Assembly (NCBI GenBank): GCA_963678095.2
Contig: OY782746.1
Location: 310,001 to 374,000, forward strand
DNA from: G963678095 sp963678095
Lineage (GTDB): Bacteria; Bacillota; Negativicutes; Selenomonadales; Selenomonadaceae
DNA length: 64,000 nucleotides
Direction of reading: 5' to 3'
The position numbers and the translations under genes are program-made. The notes beneath the pieces were generated by a model. It ran no database searches and was not told the origin of the DNA. It saw only the letters and a program-made list of their open reading frames with translations. Below are positions 41,909 through 50,359 of the stretch, piece by piece (position 1 is the first letter of the stretch; every line of letters starts with the position of its first letter).

Positions 41909-43285
41909 TTAGCGCCTTGCTTCTAATGCCCGTTGAATGGCAACAACAATTTCATCCGCATCTGCTTTTTCCAATACAAGTGCTGGTGCTAACGTCAAAA
42001 CGTTATTTCTTCCTGGCACACTGCGATTCATTTTACCAATAAGCACCCCCTGTTCAGCGACCTTATTAACAACTTGTGCCATATATTTTTCACTGACCGG
42101 AACCTTGCTCTGCTTATCTTCAACCAGCTCAATCCCAATAAATAATCCCAGCCCGCGAATATCGCCTATTTGTGGTAAATCCTCTAATTGCTTTAACTTA
42201 TTCAAAAGATATCTGCCTATTTCTTCACTGTTTTGAAATAATTCCTGTTCCTTCATTATTTTCAAATTTTCTAAACCAGCAGCACAGGCAGCCGCCGCCC
42301 CACCAAACGTGCTGATATCCCGAAAATAGTCCATTTTCTGATCCGGTTCATTCAAAAAAGCCTCAAATATTTCATTTGTAGCTATTGTAGCTGAAAGCGG
42401 AATATACGAACTTGTCAGCCCTTTTGCTGTCGTTATAATATCTGGCTTTACCTGCCAATGTGTATGCCCAAAAGCTTTACCGGTTCTGCCAAAACCCGTT
42501 ACCACTTCATCTAAAATCAATAACACATCATATTTTTTACAGATTGCCTGAATCACCTCGAAGTATTCCTTAACCGGAATAATTACCCCTCCACCCGCAG
42601 TGATTGATTCTAAAATCAAGGCTCCAACTGTATCTGGATTCTCTTGTCGGATAACATCCTCAAGCGCATGGGCACACTCAATTCCACAGCCCGGGTAATT
42701 CTTGCCAAAAGGGCAACGGTAGCAATATGTAGCAGGAATTTCTGCAAATCCAGGAAGAAGTGGCTCATAACCATGTGTCCGCTCTTTTTGTCCCGTGGCG
42801 CTTAATGCCCCCAAGGTTGTTCCATGATAATCACGATCACGATATAAAATCTTATATTTATCCTTAGCTGGATATTTCATCCGATTAAACTGACGTGACA
42901 GCTTAAATGCTTTTTCATTTGCCTCTGATCCGCTATTAGAAAAATATACTTTCCCCAGCGACGGTAACATTTCAATAAGTTTTTTCGCCAGCAAAATTGC
43001 CGGTGGATTGCCGGCACTGCCGGCATAGTAAGGCAATTTTAGCAATTGCTCATAAACTGCTTTTGCAATTGAAGCCTGACCATATCCTGCATTTACACAC
43101 CAAACTCCGCCAGAAAGCGCATCCAAATATTCTCTGCCATGGATATCCTTGATTCGGCAACCCGCTCCCTCGACAATAATCGTTGGGTCCTGTGTCTCAA
43201 ATACTTTGTGCTGCGTGATATGGTGCCATAAACACTGTTTGTCTGTTTCGATCAATAATTTTTCTCGACTTAATCTGTCTGTCAT
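41909..43285 (-). CDS. tpa: Class-III aminotransferase, probable taurine-pyruvate aminotransferase
   Basis: 458 residues, PLP-dependent class III. LDALSGGVWCVNAGYGQASI, YFSNSGSEANEKAFKL, ILYRDRDYHGTT and Asp in LLILDEVVTGFGRTGK are as in taurine-pyruvate aminotransferase; the PLP Lys is in ITTAKGLTSS. A short Cys-rich stretch (TYCYRCPFGKNYPGCGIEC) is unusual. GGGGGC precedes the ATG. As first gene of the operon it should turn taurine plus pyruvate (or another keto acid) into sulfoacetaldehyde plus alanine. Amino acceptor and exact amine are not proven. Confidence 0.82.
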   Translation of the reverse strand: MTDRLSREKLLIETDKQCLWHHITQHKVFETQDPTIIVEGAGCRIKDIHGREYLDALSGGVWCVNAGYGQASIAKAVYEQLLKLPYYAGSAGNPPAILLAKKLIEMLPSLGKVYFSNSGSEANEKAFKLSRQFNRMKYPAKDKYKILYRDRDYHGTTLGALSATGQKERTHGYEPLLPGFAEIPATYCYRCPFGKNYPGCGIECAHALEDVIRQENPDTVGALILESITAGGGVIIPVKEYFEVIQAICKKYDVLLILDEVVTGFGRTGKAFGHTHWQVKPDIITTAKGLTSSYIPLSATIATNEIFEAFLNEPDQKMDYFRDISTFGGAAAACAAGLENLKIMKEQELFQNSEEIGRYLLNKLKQLEDLPQIGDIRGLGLFIGIELVEDKQSKVPVSEKYMAQVVNKVAEQGVLIGKMNRSVPGRNNVLTLAPALVLEKADADEIVVAIQRALEARR

Positions 43286-43433
43286 TTATTAGCTGCCCCC
43301 TCAAAAACTCCGCATTTCTTGCTCATGCTACACCCACTTCAGCTTTCCAGCTGAATACTACCATCTTTCAGCAAAACACCCTAAATAAGGCCCTTCTCTC
43401 AAAAACAGTTGTCCTTTTACTTACTATTCATAT

Positions 43434-43491
43434 ATACAAAATATGTTTTTGTATTGTTTGAATTATAAAACATAGTAAACAAGCTTGTCAA
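43434..43491 (-). promoter_or_regulatory. Taurine operon promoter with palindromic operator
   Basis: On the minus strand TTGACA (43491-43486) and TATAAT (43467-43462) with 18-bp spacing form a strong promoter. A 21-bp palindrome, ATACAAAA-N5-TTTTGTAT, at 43434-43454 covers the predicted start site (about 43455). A repressor binding here would block transcription. The 527-bp gap 43286-43812 otherwise holds the untranslated leader and the terminator at 43611. No regulator gene adjoins the operon. Confidence 0.65.
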
Positions 43492-43610
43492 GTATTTTAA
43501 TGATATCACTCTGTTAAATAATCTCTCTTATGGAAATCAATCCTTATAAATGATGTGCTCATCCTTCAAATACCGACCAAAAAATTTTCTTTACTCAACT
43601 TCCATAAAAA

Positions 43611-43642
43611 TTGCGCAGCACTTCTGATGAAGTGCTGCGCAA
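43611..43642 (-). terminator. Perfect 14-bp terminator upstream of the taurine operon
   Basis: TTGCGCAGCACTTC (43611-43624) and GAAGTGCTGCGCAA (43629-43642) pair perfectly around TGAT; on the minus strand TTTTTATGG follows. It insulates the operon from the GyrI/DJ-1/WYL unit upstream, 170 bp after that unit's last stop. Confidence 0.82.
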
Positions 43643-43812
43643 ATAAGGTTTTATATAATTTTTCAATTCATATGAACACGATGCCTCCCCCAGTAAATGT
43701 CAGGACAACTGTGCAGAAGATTCGATATACACCTAACAAGCACAAACAAATTCTTTGTTAAAAATAATGTCCTCTCATAAAAATCAAATTTTATCCCTAA
43801 ATTCATATTGCT

Positions 43813-44289
43813 TCATTCTTTGATGGCAAGATAAATGACAACCTCTGTCTGCTCCGCCCCGTCGCGGGATAAATCATATATCTCAAGATCTGCTGTATAG
43901 GCTCGCTTTTTCTTCAGGGAATCATCCGCCCAGATGTTTTGCCATTTCCTTATCACAACATCTGGAAGCTTCCCCATCGACGTAGAGATTTTAGCATACG
44001 TTGCCAGCGGAATTCTTTTGCTTTTCATGCCGGGCGGAATTTCAGCCAGCGAACTTACTTTTACGCCAATAAAGTACGTATACCAGCCGGTTTCATCCAA
44101 TTCGTAATCCGTATAGACTGCGAATATAGAGTCTTGCACATGAATTTCGATTTTTGGCAGCCCTTCACGGTAAAACCGCTGCCCCAGATTTGCTATTTTA
44201 CCCCGACCATTCATTTCATCCTCATTGTTGGTTCTGATTTCCATGCCAACCAATAAAATTTCAGCCAACTCGACTTTTTGATAGTCCAT
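43813..44289 (-). CDS. GyrI-like/AraC-effector-binding domain protein
   Basis: 158 residues, a single SOUL/GyrI-like small-molecule-binding domain with no DNA-binding part. The start VELAEILLVGMEIRTNNEDE, central FAVYTDYELDETGWYTYFIG and ending TADLEIYDL fit stand-alone effector-binding (Cass2-type) proteins. GAGGGAG precedes the ATG. Last gene of a four-gene unit with a second GyrI-like protein, a DJ-1 protein and a WYL regulator. It may bind cationic or aromatic compounds. Confidence 0.78.
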   Translation of the reverse strand: MDYQKVELAEILLVGMEIRTNNEDEMNGRGKIANLGQRFYREGLPKIEIHVQDSIFAVYTDYELDETGWYTYFIGVKVSSLAEIPPGMKSKRIPLATYAKISTSMGKLPDVVIRKWQNIWADDSLKKKRAYTADLEIYDLSRDGAEQTEVVIYLAIKE

Positions 44290-44317
44290 CTTCTTGCTCC
44301 CTCTAATTTCGTTATTG

Positions 44318-44956
44318 TTAGAGTATTGCCACCGGATAACGAAGCACCGTTTTCATTTTATCTTCCGCAACTTTTCGCGGATCGGACAGGTAGATTTCAT
44401 GATGGCATCTTTCCATAGACAAATCAAAGCGATAGTCATTACAGACAAGATATGCTTTCATTTTCTCTAGGGTAAGTGCCTCCGTTGCAAAGCTGCCTTT
44501 ATGCAGACATTGCACACAAAGCCCTTCATCAAATACCTTTAGGCTGGCGTTGCTTACGGCAAGCTTTGGCTTTTTCTCCATTATCAGTTGCTTGACTGCC
44601 ACAAATAAATCCTCCGTCAAAAACTCCGGCTGGCGAATCATTGCCGTCCAGCAAAGCTCTGATTTATTACTGCAATCAAAAGCCTCCTCGTTCTTCATCC
44701 ACCATAATCCCTCAAGCGGAGCGACTACATAATCAAAATATCCGGGTGGAAGAATCCCTTTTCGCGGCAGCATCTTTACACAATACGACAGCGTATATAG
44801 AATCTCTATTGCCGCCTGGTACTCCCCACCGGATTCATTGGGATCCCCCGTCCCGTCTATTTGCATAAAGCGGATTGGGGGGACCATCACCAGCGCCGGA
44901 TCCAGCTTGGGCTGATATAGTCCTTTGTAGTTTTTTTTGTAGTCTATCTTTTCCAT
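44318..44956 (-). CDS. GyrI-like domain-containing protein
   Basis: 212 residues from ATG 44956 (AGGACGGG upstream). The pattern KNYKGLYQPKLDPALVMVPP, FMQIDGTGDPNE and YAAIEILYTLSYCVKM-like helix is that of the larger GyrI-like proteins often found next to WYL regulators. The C-terminal MERCHHEIYLSDPRKV is typical. It may bind a small molecule; some relatives are hydrolases of cyclopropyl compounds. Starts 23 bp after the DJ-1 gene. Confidence 0.8.
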   Translation of the reverse strand: MEKIDYKKNYKGLYQPKLDPALVMVPPIRFMQIDGTGDPNESGGEYQAAIEILYTLSYCVKMLPRKGILPPGYFDYVVAPLEGLWWMKNEEAFDCSNKSELCWTAMIRQPEFLTEDLFVAVKQLIMEKKPKLAVSNASLKVFDEGLCVQCLHKGSFATEALTLEKMKAYLVCNDYRFDLSMERCHHEIYLSDPRKVAEDKMKTVLRYPVAIL

Positions 44957-44979
44957 AAAAATCCCGTCCTTTGTGCTCT

Positions 44980-45558
44980 TCACACCGGATAATAGCCATC
45001 CTTATGCATTTTATACCAATTCAAAATCTCTGCTTCGGGCTTTGCTTTTAGCAACAGCAGGATCTCCTGGGCAAATTCAAGCGTTGCGCTGCCATTAGCG
45101 GTGATGATATTTTTATCACTTACCGCCTGCTTTTCTAAAAATCTGTCTGCGCCTTTATACTGCGGGGCTTGCTGCTGCATAAAGGAAACAGTATTTCCCG
45201 AATGCGCAATCTGATCCAGATACCCCTGCTGCGCCATAAAATTGGCAGCGTTGCAAATCGCAGCTACCGGTATATTTCTTGCAACCGCATATTTCACAAC
45301 CGGTAAGACGGCATCATTTAATTGCTGCATCCAGGCATAGCCGCCGGTCAAGAGCAGCAAACTAAACTCCTTCGGGAAATCCTCCACCGAGTAATCCGGC
45401 AATACCTTAAATCCCGCCATGGAGATTTTTTCCTGCTTATCGAGACTAAGGGTTTTGACCGTATACTCGGTTTCCGGATCATTGAGCTCCGCACAAACAT
45501 AAGCACTTTCCCAGTCTGCATAGCCATCAAATATAAATACCAGTACTTCTTTTTTCAT
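44980..45558 (-). CDS. DJ-1/PfpI-family glutamine-amidotransferase-like protein
   Basis: 192 residues from ATG 45558. The elbow AAICNAANFMAQQG carries the nucleophile Cys (about residue 100), and FIFDGYADWESAYVC supplies the early acidic residue. This is the YdeA-like subgroup (type 1 glutamine-amidotransferase-like). Roles in the family include deglycase, chaperone or isonitrile hydratase activity; which applies is unknown. It follows the WYL regulator gene by 49 bp. Confidence 0.85.
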   Translation of the reverse strand: MKKEVLVFIFDGYADWESAYVCAELNDPETEYTVKTLSLDKQEKISMAGFKVLPDYSVEDFPKEFSLLLLTGGYAWMQQLNDAVLPVVKYAVARNIPVAAICNAANFMAQQGYLDQIAHSGNTVSFMQQQAPQYKGADRFLEKQAVSDKNIITANGSATLEFAQEILLLLKAKPEAEILNWYKMHKDGYYPV

Positions 45559-45607
45559 TTCATCGGCCTCGCTTTCTTTGCTTATTCTACAACAAAAAAG
45601 ATGACAC

Positions 45608-46558
45608 CTATATGTCATCTTTATAAAACTTATTTATTTTATTTAAGCGCTGCTTTATCTCGGCCTTCAATTCCGGCGGTGAAATAACCCGCACCTTATC
45701 GAGAATGCTAACAACAAACTCTGCGACCCACTTTAAATCAGCCGCCGCAAAGCGAATTTCCCCGACAGCCGTCTCACCCCGCAAGGCCCGTTTGCACAGG
45801 GAAGCATCCACTCGGTCCGTCAAAAAGAATTCATTTGCAAGATCATATTCCAGGATCACATCAAATTTATTTTCCTGATGCCCAGGAAAAAAGGCGTCGT
45901 TGCCATAGGATTTTCCCACCTTGATGGTTTCCATCGCCTTAAGCTCAAAGGTTTCCTCCATAATTTCATAAGAGGCCATCCGCCGCAGTTTAAACAGGCG
46001 AAACTCCTTGCGCTCGCGGCAAAAAGCATACACATACCAATTGGACTGCTTAAACAGCAAGCGGTGGGGTTCAACGATCCGTTCGCTTCGGGAATGCACG
46101 GATATATATTCCAGTCGAAGGCAGAGGCGCCCAGAAATCGCCTGTCGAAGAGCTGATATTTTTTCGGCTGTCCGGCTGTCCAAAAACCACGAAGACAGGT
46201 CTATTACGTAATCGGTTTGGCTGCTGGCATCCGCCTGCGCCTCGGGTACAAGCTTTGCGATCAGGTTCGTTATCGCATCATCCGGCTGAATGCTTTTCAG
46301 CGCCTGCAGGCCCGTGCATATCTTCCCGGCTTCTTCTGCCGAAAGAATACTTTTATTTACCTTATACCCTGCCAAAATTCCTACTCCGCCGCCAAGTCCC
46401 GGATACGATACAATCGGAACCCCCGATCCGCTCAGTGTCTCCAAATCCCGGAAAATAGTCCTTTTTGATACCTCAAAGCGATCCGCCAGCTCCTTTACGG
46501 TAATGCGCTCTGCACTTGCCAAAACCGAAAGCATGGCCACGAGTCGTTCTATTTTCAA
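45608..46558 (-). CDS. YafY-type HTH-WYL transcriptional regulator
   Basis: 316 residues from TTG 46558, which has AAAGGTGG upstream and gives the usual MKIERLVAMLSVLA start. The DeoR-like HTH covers about 1-60 (RITVKELADRFEVSKRTIFR), followed by a WYL domain (about 130-210, LRLEYISVHSRSERIVEPHR and NWYVYAFCRER) and a C-terminal WCX region. It probably controls the three downstream genes. The ligand is unknown. Confidence 0.88.
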   Translation of the reverse strand: MKIERLVAMLSVLASAERITVKELADRFEVSKRTIFRDLETLSGSGVPIVSYPGLGGGVGILAGYKVNKSILSAEEAGKICTGLQALKSIQPDDAITNLIAKLVPEAQADASSQTDYVIDLSSWFLDSRTAEKISALRQAISGRLCLRLEYISVHSRSERIVEPHRLLFKQSNWYVYAFCRERKEFRLFKLRRMASYEIMEETFELKAMETIKVGKSYGNDAFFPGHQENKFDVILEYDLANEFFLTDRVDASLCKRALRGETAVGEIRFAAADLKWVAEFVVSILDKVRVISPPELKAEIKQRLNKINKFYKDDI

Positions 46559-46815
46559 AAGTATAGCCACCTTTCTATTGGCAAACAAGCCCGGTAAAAA
46601 CGATTGCTCCAGGCAATGTCCTTTCCAAGCTGCTGCAAAAATTCAGTTACGCATATTATAGCAAAGATCGTATCGCTTTTATTTTAAGGATATCATTTTG
46701 TTGCAAAAAAAGAAACGGCTGTATTCTCCCCCAAAAGAACAACCACCACTTCTTTGGCTAATCCGGATTCCTTGCTATTAAGACCAGATCCCCTGCCTCA
46801 CGCAAAGCCTGGCGG

Positions 46816-48072
46816 TCACAATTTAAGCAGCAACAAACAGCCCTGCTGCTTTTGTATTTTTGCTTCATCCATAAAATTTACGGCCTGTGTCAAATAATTC
46901 AAATTATGTCCAATTGTTTTTTCAAAAGCTTGCATGGTTTTTATTATATGCCCAATATGAAACTCTCGCTTGTAATAGCCGGCGATCCCAATCAAAATCG
47001 TCCGTAGAAGCACATATTTGATAATCAGCACCATATGTATTCGCCTTATGCTGTGTTCAGCAAAAAAAGCATTTATTTGTGGGCCTGCCGGAAATAAATC
47101 TTTATATACATTATTCACTAAATAGTTCTCGAGAATATACATGTAGTTTTCTATTTTGGGGTGATAATAATCATCGTATGCCCTTTTATAATTTTCAATA
47201 TAAGGTGCCCCCCCTTCCTTTAGGAACATTTTGAATTTGTCCATACATCTCCTGAAATTGTCTGTACATGTCCCCTTCAAACTGTATTCAAGCAAAATAT
47301 TCATAGCCTCAAATTGCATTTTTATATCCGATCTGCTTTCTTTCATGTACGGTTCAGATGCTTCGTTCTCTGGTTCAGCTTTATAATCCTGCAAGAAATC
47401 TGCAAATTCTTTGTCATCTACCGCCCCGTCAGCTGATGCTTCCAATTTTTCACAGAATATGGACAATATCATTAATCGTTCATCTACAGAATACCTGCGA
47501 TTTTGTAATATCTGAATCACTATGTTTTGAATGCTCGTAAAGTTTTTATACACCTTACTTCCGTTTGGTTTCCCCTCAGCAATTTCTGGCAACAAATGAT
47601 TTCTAACTTTTATAGCTGCTTGAATTTCTTCAAATTCTATTCCTTTTTCATTCAACAGGATCAACTTTGCCGCTTCTAAACAGGATATATCCAGTGATCG
47701 CTGCAATATATTATTCACTTTATTGAAATTGCGCGGATATGTATCACAACTAATAGACAAAGCCGCTTCTCCAAGTTGCTTTTGAATATGACACAGCTTC
47801 TCCTCTGTAAGAAATGGACACTGCCCCTCCTGCAATCGGATAAACGCATATGGTTTATATTGCTCTGATTCATCGATTTCACTGTTTTTCACAACATAAT
47901 ATTGGCATTTTTTTTGCAGGTCCAAATCCGGACACTTCTTATAAAAATTGTATGTACTTTCCTCAATAACAATATTCCCCCAGCCTGAACAACAAGTTTC
48001 TGCACACCTTGCCGCTATGCACTGAAATCTTGAATAATATTGAGGTTGTAAGACCTTACTAAAAGATGGCAT
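46816..48072 (-). CDS. fliB: FliB-type flagellin lysine N-methylase
   Basis: 418 residues from ATG 48072 (CGGAG upstream). The family start LQPQYYSRFQCIAARCAETC with CCSGW, then CPFLTEEKLCHIQ and SCDTYPRNF, form the Cys-rich Fe-S-like region; the C-terminal half is helical. FliB methylates lysines of flagellin in Salmonella and relatives. No flagellar genes are in the window, so the target may lie elsewhere or be another protein. An open frame continues upstream in phase (see 48073-48242). Confidence 0.8.
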   Translation of the reverse strand: MPSFSKVLQPQYYSRFQCIAARCAETCCSGWGNIVIEESTYNFYKKCPDLDLQKKCQYYVVKNSEIDESEQYKPYAFIRLQEGQCPFLTEEKLCHIQKQLGEAALSISCDTYPRNFNKVNNILQRSLDISCLEAAKLILLNEKGIEFEEIQAAIKVRNHLLPEIAEGKPNGSKVYKNFTSIQNIVIQILQNRRYSVDERLMILSIFCEKLEASADGAVDDKEFADFLQDYKAEPENEASEPYMKESRSDIKMQFEAMNILLEYSLKGTCTDNFRRCMDKFKMFLKEGGAPYIENYKRAYDDYYHPKIENYMYILENYLVNNVYKDLFPAGPQINAFFAEHSIRRIHMVLIIKYVLLRTILIGIAGYYKREFHIGHIIKTMQAFEKTIGHNLNYLTQAVNFMDEAKIQKQQGCLLLLKL

Positions 48073-48242
48073 TTTCGCTCCGTTCTCCACACTATGATTC
48101 AAGTATTTACAAAAGGGTATTTTAGCAATCCCCCTTGCATATGATGCTTCAACCACCGCACGGCCAAGCTCTATAGTAAAAATCATATTTGACTGGTGCT
48201 TAGTCCGTGCAGTTGTTGTTACGACCTTTCCTGTGAATTCTT
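48073..48242 (-). other. Open reading stretch upstream of fliB, nature unclear
   Basis: The fliB frame stays open for 67 more codons to an ATG at 48273 inside the flavodoxin gene end, but that ATG lacks a ribosome binding site. The translated stretch (for example FTIELGRAVVEASYARGIAK) looks protein-like yet is foreign to the FliB family. It may be a remnant of another gene or a true N-terminal extension. Confidence 0.35.
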
Positions 48243-48863
48243 TTATTTTAATATTCCTATCTTTTTTAGCCATGGTTCAATCGCACTGTGATCATTGGCC
48301 GTGAGTCCTTCCAGAATTTTAGAATGTGGTGCCAGTTGCCTGATAGCTGGCAGACTTTCCTGCAGGTCACTTCCGCCGCTGGTACAAAACGGGATCACCG
48401 TCTTGCCGGATAAGTCATAAGACTCCATAAAGGTATGCACCACCATCGGCGCCGTATGCCACCAGATCGGATACCCAATAAAAACAACATCATAATCTGA
48501 CATATCGTCTATTTCCCCCGCCAGTGCTGGCCGGATATCTTTTTCAATTTCCTCCTTGGCAACCTTCGTTGTCGGTTCATATTCCGCCGGATAAGGCGTA
48601 GCCGTGCGAATTTCAAAAATATCGCCGCCCACAGCCTCATGGATCTGGTTGGCAACTTTTCGCGTATTGCCGCCCCAGGAAAAATAGGCCACTAGCACCT
48701 TTTGGCCATTTTTTGTCTCGGGATTTCCCAGACGATTACCTTCTGCACTCGCCACCGGCACTTGCGTCCGGGACATTGCTGCCCGGCCCATAATCGCATT
48801 TTTATAATAAAATATTCCGCCAAGCAATATGACAGCTATAACAATGTATATGACTTTTTTCAT
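48243..48863 (-). CDS. Membrane-anchored flavodoxin
   Basis: 206 residues with an N-terminal hydrophobic anchor (about 4-20) and a flavodoxin domain: LVAYFSWGGNTRKVANQI (FMN phosphate loop), IGYPIWWHTAPMVVHTFM and PFCTSGGSDLQESLPAI. It is a paralogue of the protein at 28905-29534 (same anchor-plus-flavodoxin layout and C-terminal W-L-K-K motif). Probably an extracytoplasmic electron carrier or reductase partner; partner unknown. The 250 bp upstream contain no gene. Confidence 0.85.
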   Translation of the reverse strand: MKKVIYIVIAVILLGGIFYYKNAIMGRAAMSRTQVPVASAEGNRLGNPETKNGQKVLVAYFSWGGNTRKVANQIHEAVGGDIFEIRTATPYPAEYEPTTKVAKEEIEKDIRPALAGEIDDMSDYDVVFIGYPIWWHTAPMVVHTFMESYDLSGKTVIPFCTSGGSDLQESLPAIRQLAPHSKILEGLTANDHSAIEPWLKKIGILK

Positions 48864-49113
48864 TTCCTACCACCTCATCAGCCCTGATCGTTCAAGACTA
48901 TATTCGTCAGCCAAAATCCACTCGCATTTTCATATCATAAATACTTTGCAGCCAGTTGAAGCAGTCCATAACAACGATGGGCTGCTCCATATTAAAAACA
49001 TCGTCAACTTCCGCAATGCAACAACTTAAATTAATTGCCGATCCAGCTGTAATTATCCCGAACAATCATAATTTGCCGATTTTTAGCGCCTAAGAGCCTA
49101 CGCGTCCGACATA

Positions 49114-50274
49114 TCAAAGATTTACTCCATAAAAATCAGTAAGTTTATTAACAATCTGGTCGACATATTCCGGAACCCAATAGGTTTGAATATGTGTTGC
49201 CCCATCGACCAGGAACAATTCCTTATGCTCTGTACCAACGGCTTTGGCAAAAGCATCTTGCGTCATATACAACGTGTCTGCTTTGCTGCCGGCAATCATA
49301 AGCAGTGGCTGATTGATCAGATCCATATTGTCGGCGGCATCAAACGTAAATAGATCCATATTACTGCGCACGGTATAGCGGAAAGTGGAATTCGGATGAC
49401 GATGTGTCTTCCCATAATAGAGATAGCCTTCACTGTAAAGAGTCGGCATCTTGGCTAATTGTTCCTGTGAAATATCCATAGATTCCATACCCGGTGTATA
49501 TAAAACATCACCACCGGCAGCTTCCTTAGCTCGTTCAGCCGAAGCTGCTGCCAGGCGCTGCTGAATATTGTCTCTTCCCGAATTCATAAAACCATTGCGG
49601 CGCACAATCCCAGAGTTGAACATGCTGATCGTTGCTACGGCTTTAACTCTTTTATCCGTCTGCACGGCTTTCAGCGTATAGCCACCACCGCCACAGATTC
49701 CAAGTGCCCCGAGGCGGTCTGCATCAACGCCGTGAAACGAAGCAATAATATCTACCATCCCATGAATATCTTCGACCCGGAATGCGGGATTATCGAGCTG
49801 CCGGGGGAATCCTCCGCTCCCCCCCTGAAACGAGGCATCTGCTGCAATCGTAATATAGCCATGCTCAGCTAATTTTTGCGCATACAAGCCTGCCACCTGT
49901 TCCTTGACCCCGCCATTGGGATGTGCCACAACAATGGTGGGATATTTTTTCGCATTATCTTTATCATACCCTGCCGGGGTATAGATATTAGCCACCATAC
50001 GGTTGCCATTAAGATTATAGGTCACCGGATGGATATTAACCTGCCCCGCCTCGTTCTTCGTCAATGCTCCCTTGTACACCAGCCCAAACGGATTATCATT
50101 CGGGCTCTTGATCTGACCTGCCGGTATTTCCTGCAGGTCTTTGGCCCCATAAAATGCGATGCCTGCCGTCTGCTGCTCCACCTGCTTTTCTGCTGCATAT
50201 ACTGGTGCAATACTTGCCAAAAACGCCAGTACTCCGCCAGCCAGTATTCCGGCCAAAAGTTTTAATCCACTCAT
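49114..50274 (-). CDS. Secreted alpha/beta hydrolase (dienelactone-hydrolase-like)
   Basis: 386 residues. Signal peptide about 1-27 (ending PVYA). The fold is marked by VVAHPNGGVKEQVAGLYAQK, the elbow GICGGGG with a Cys nucleophile, and the His in DGATHIQTYW. It is clearly related to the secreted hydrolase at 32102-33208 (shared KEQVAGLYAQ-type segment and FQGGSGG). Substrate unknown. It follows the FMN reductase gene at 50360 by 85 bp on the same strand, so they may be cotranscribed. Confidence 0.82.
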   Translation of the reverse strand: MSGLKLLAGILAGGVLAFLASIAPVYAAEKQVEQQTAGIAFYGAKDLQEIPAGQIKSPNDNPFGLVYKGALTKNEAGQVNIHPVTYNLNGNRMVANIYTPAGYDKDNAKKYPTIVVAHPNGGVKEQVAGLYAQKLAEHGYITIAADASFQGGSGGFPRQLDNPAFRVEDIHGMVDIIASFHGVDADRLGALGICGGGGYTLKAVQTDKRVKAVATISMFNSGIVRRNGFMNSGRDNIQQRLAAASAERAKEAAGGDVLYTPGMESMDISQEQLAKMPTLYSEGYLYYGKTHRHPNSTFRYTVRSNMDLFTFDAADNMDLINQPLLMIAGSKADTLYMTQDAFAKAVGTEHKELFLVDGATHIQTYWVPEYVDQIVNKLTDFYGVNL

Positions 50275-50359
50275 TTTAATTCCTTCTTTCTTCTCTGTAT
50301 TATTTCTAATGATGTCATCACTTAGTTGTCAAACCGGCTTAACAGATAAATTTCCGGCA

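Noticed and set aside
43555..43761. Plus-strand frame of 68 codons between the WYL unit and taurine operon
   Set aside because: It spans the perfect terminator stem and shows no ribosome binding site or recognisable sequence.
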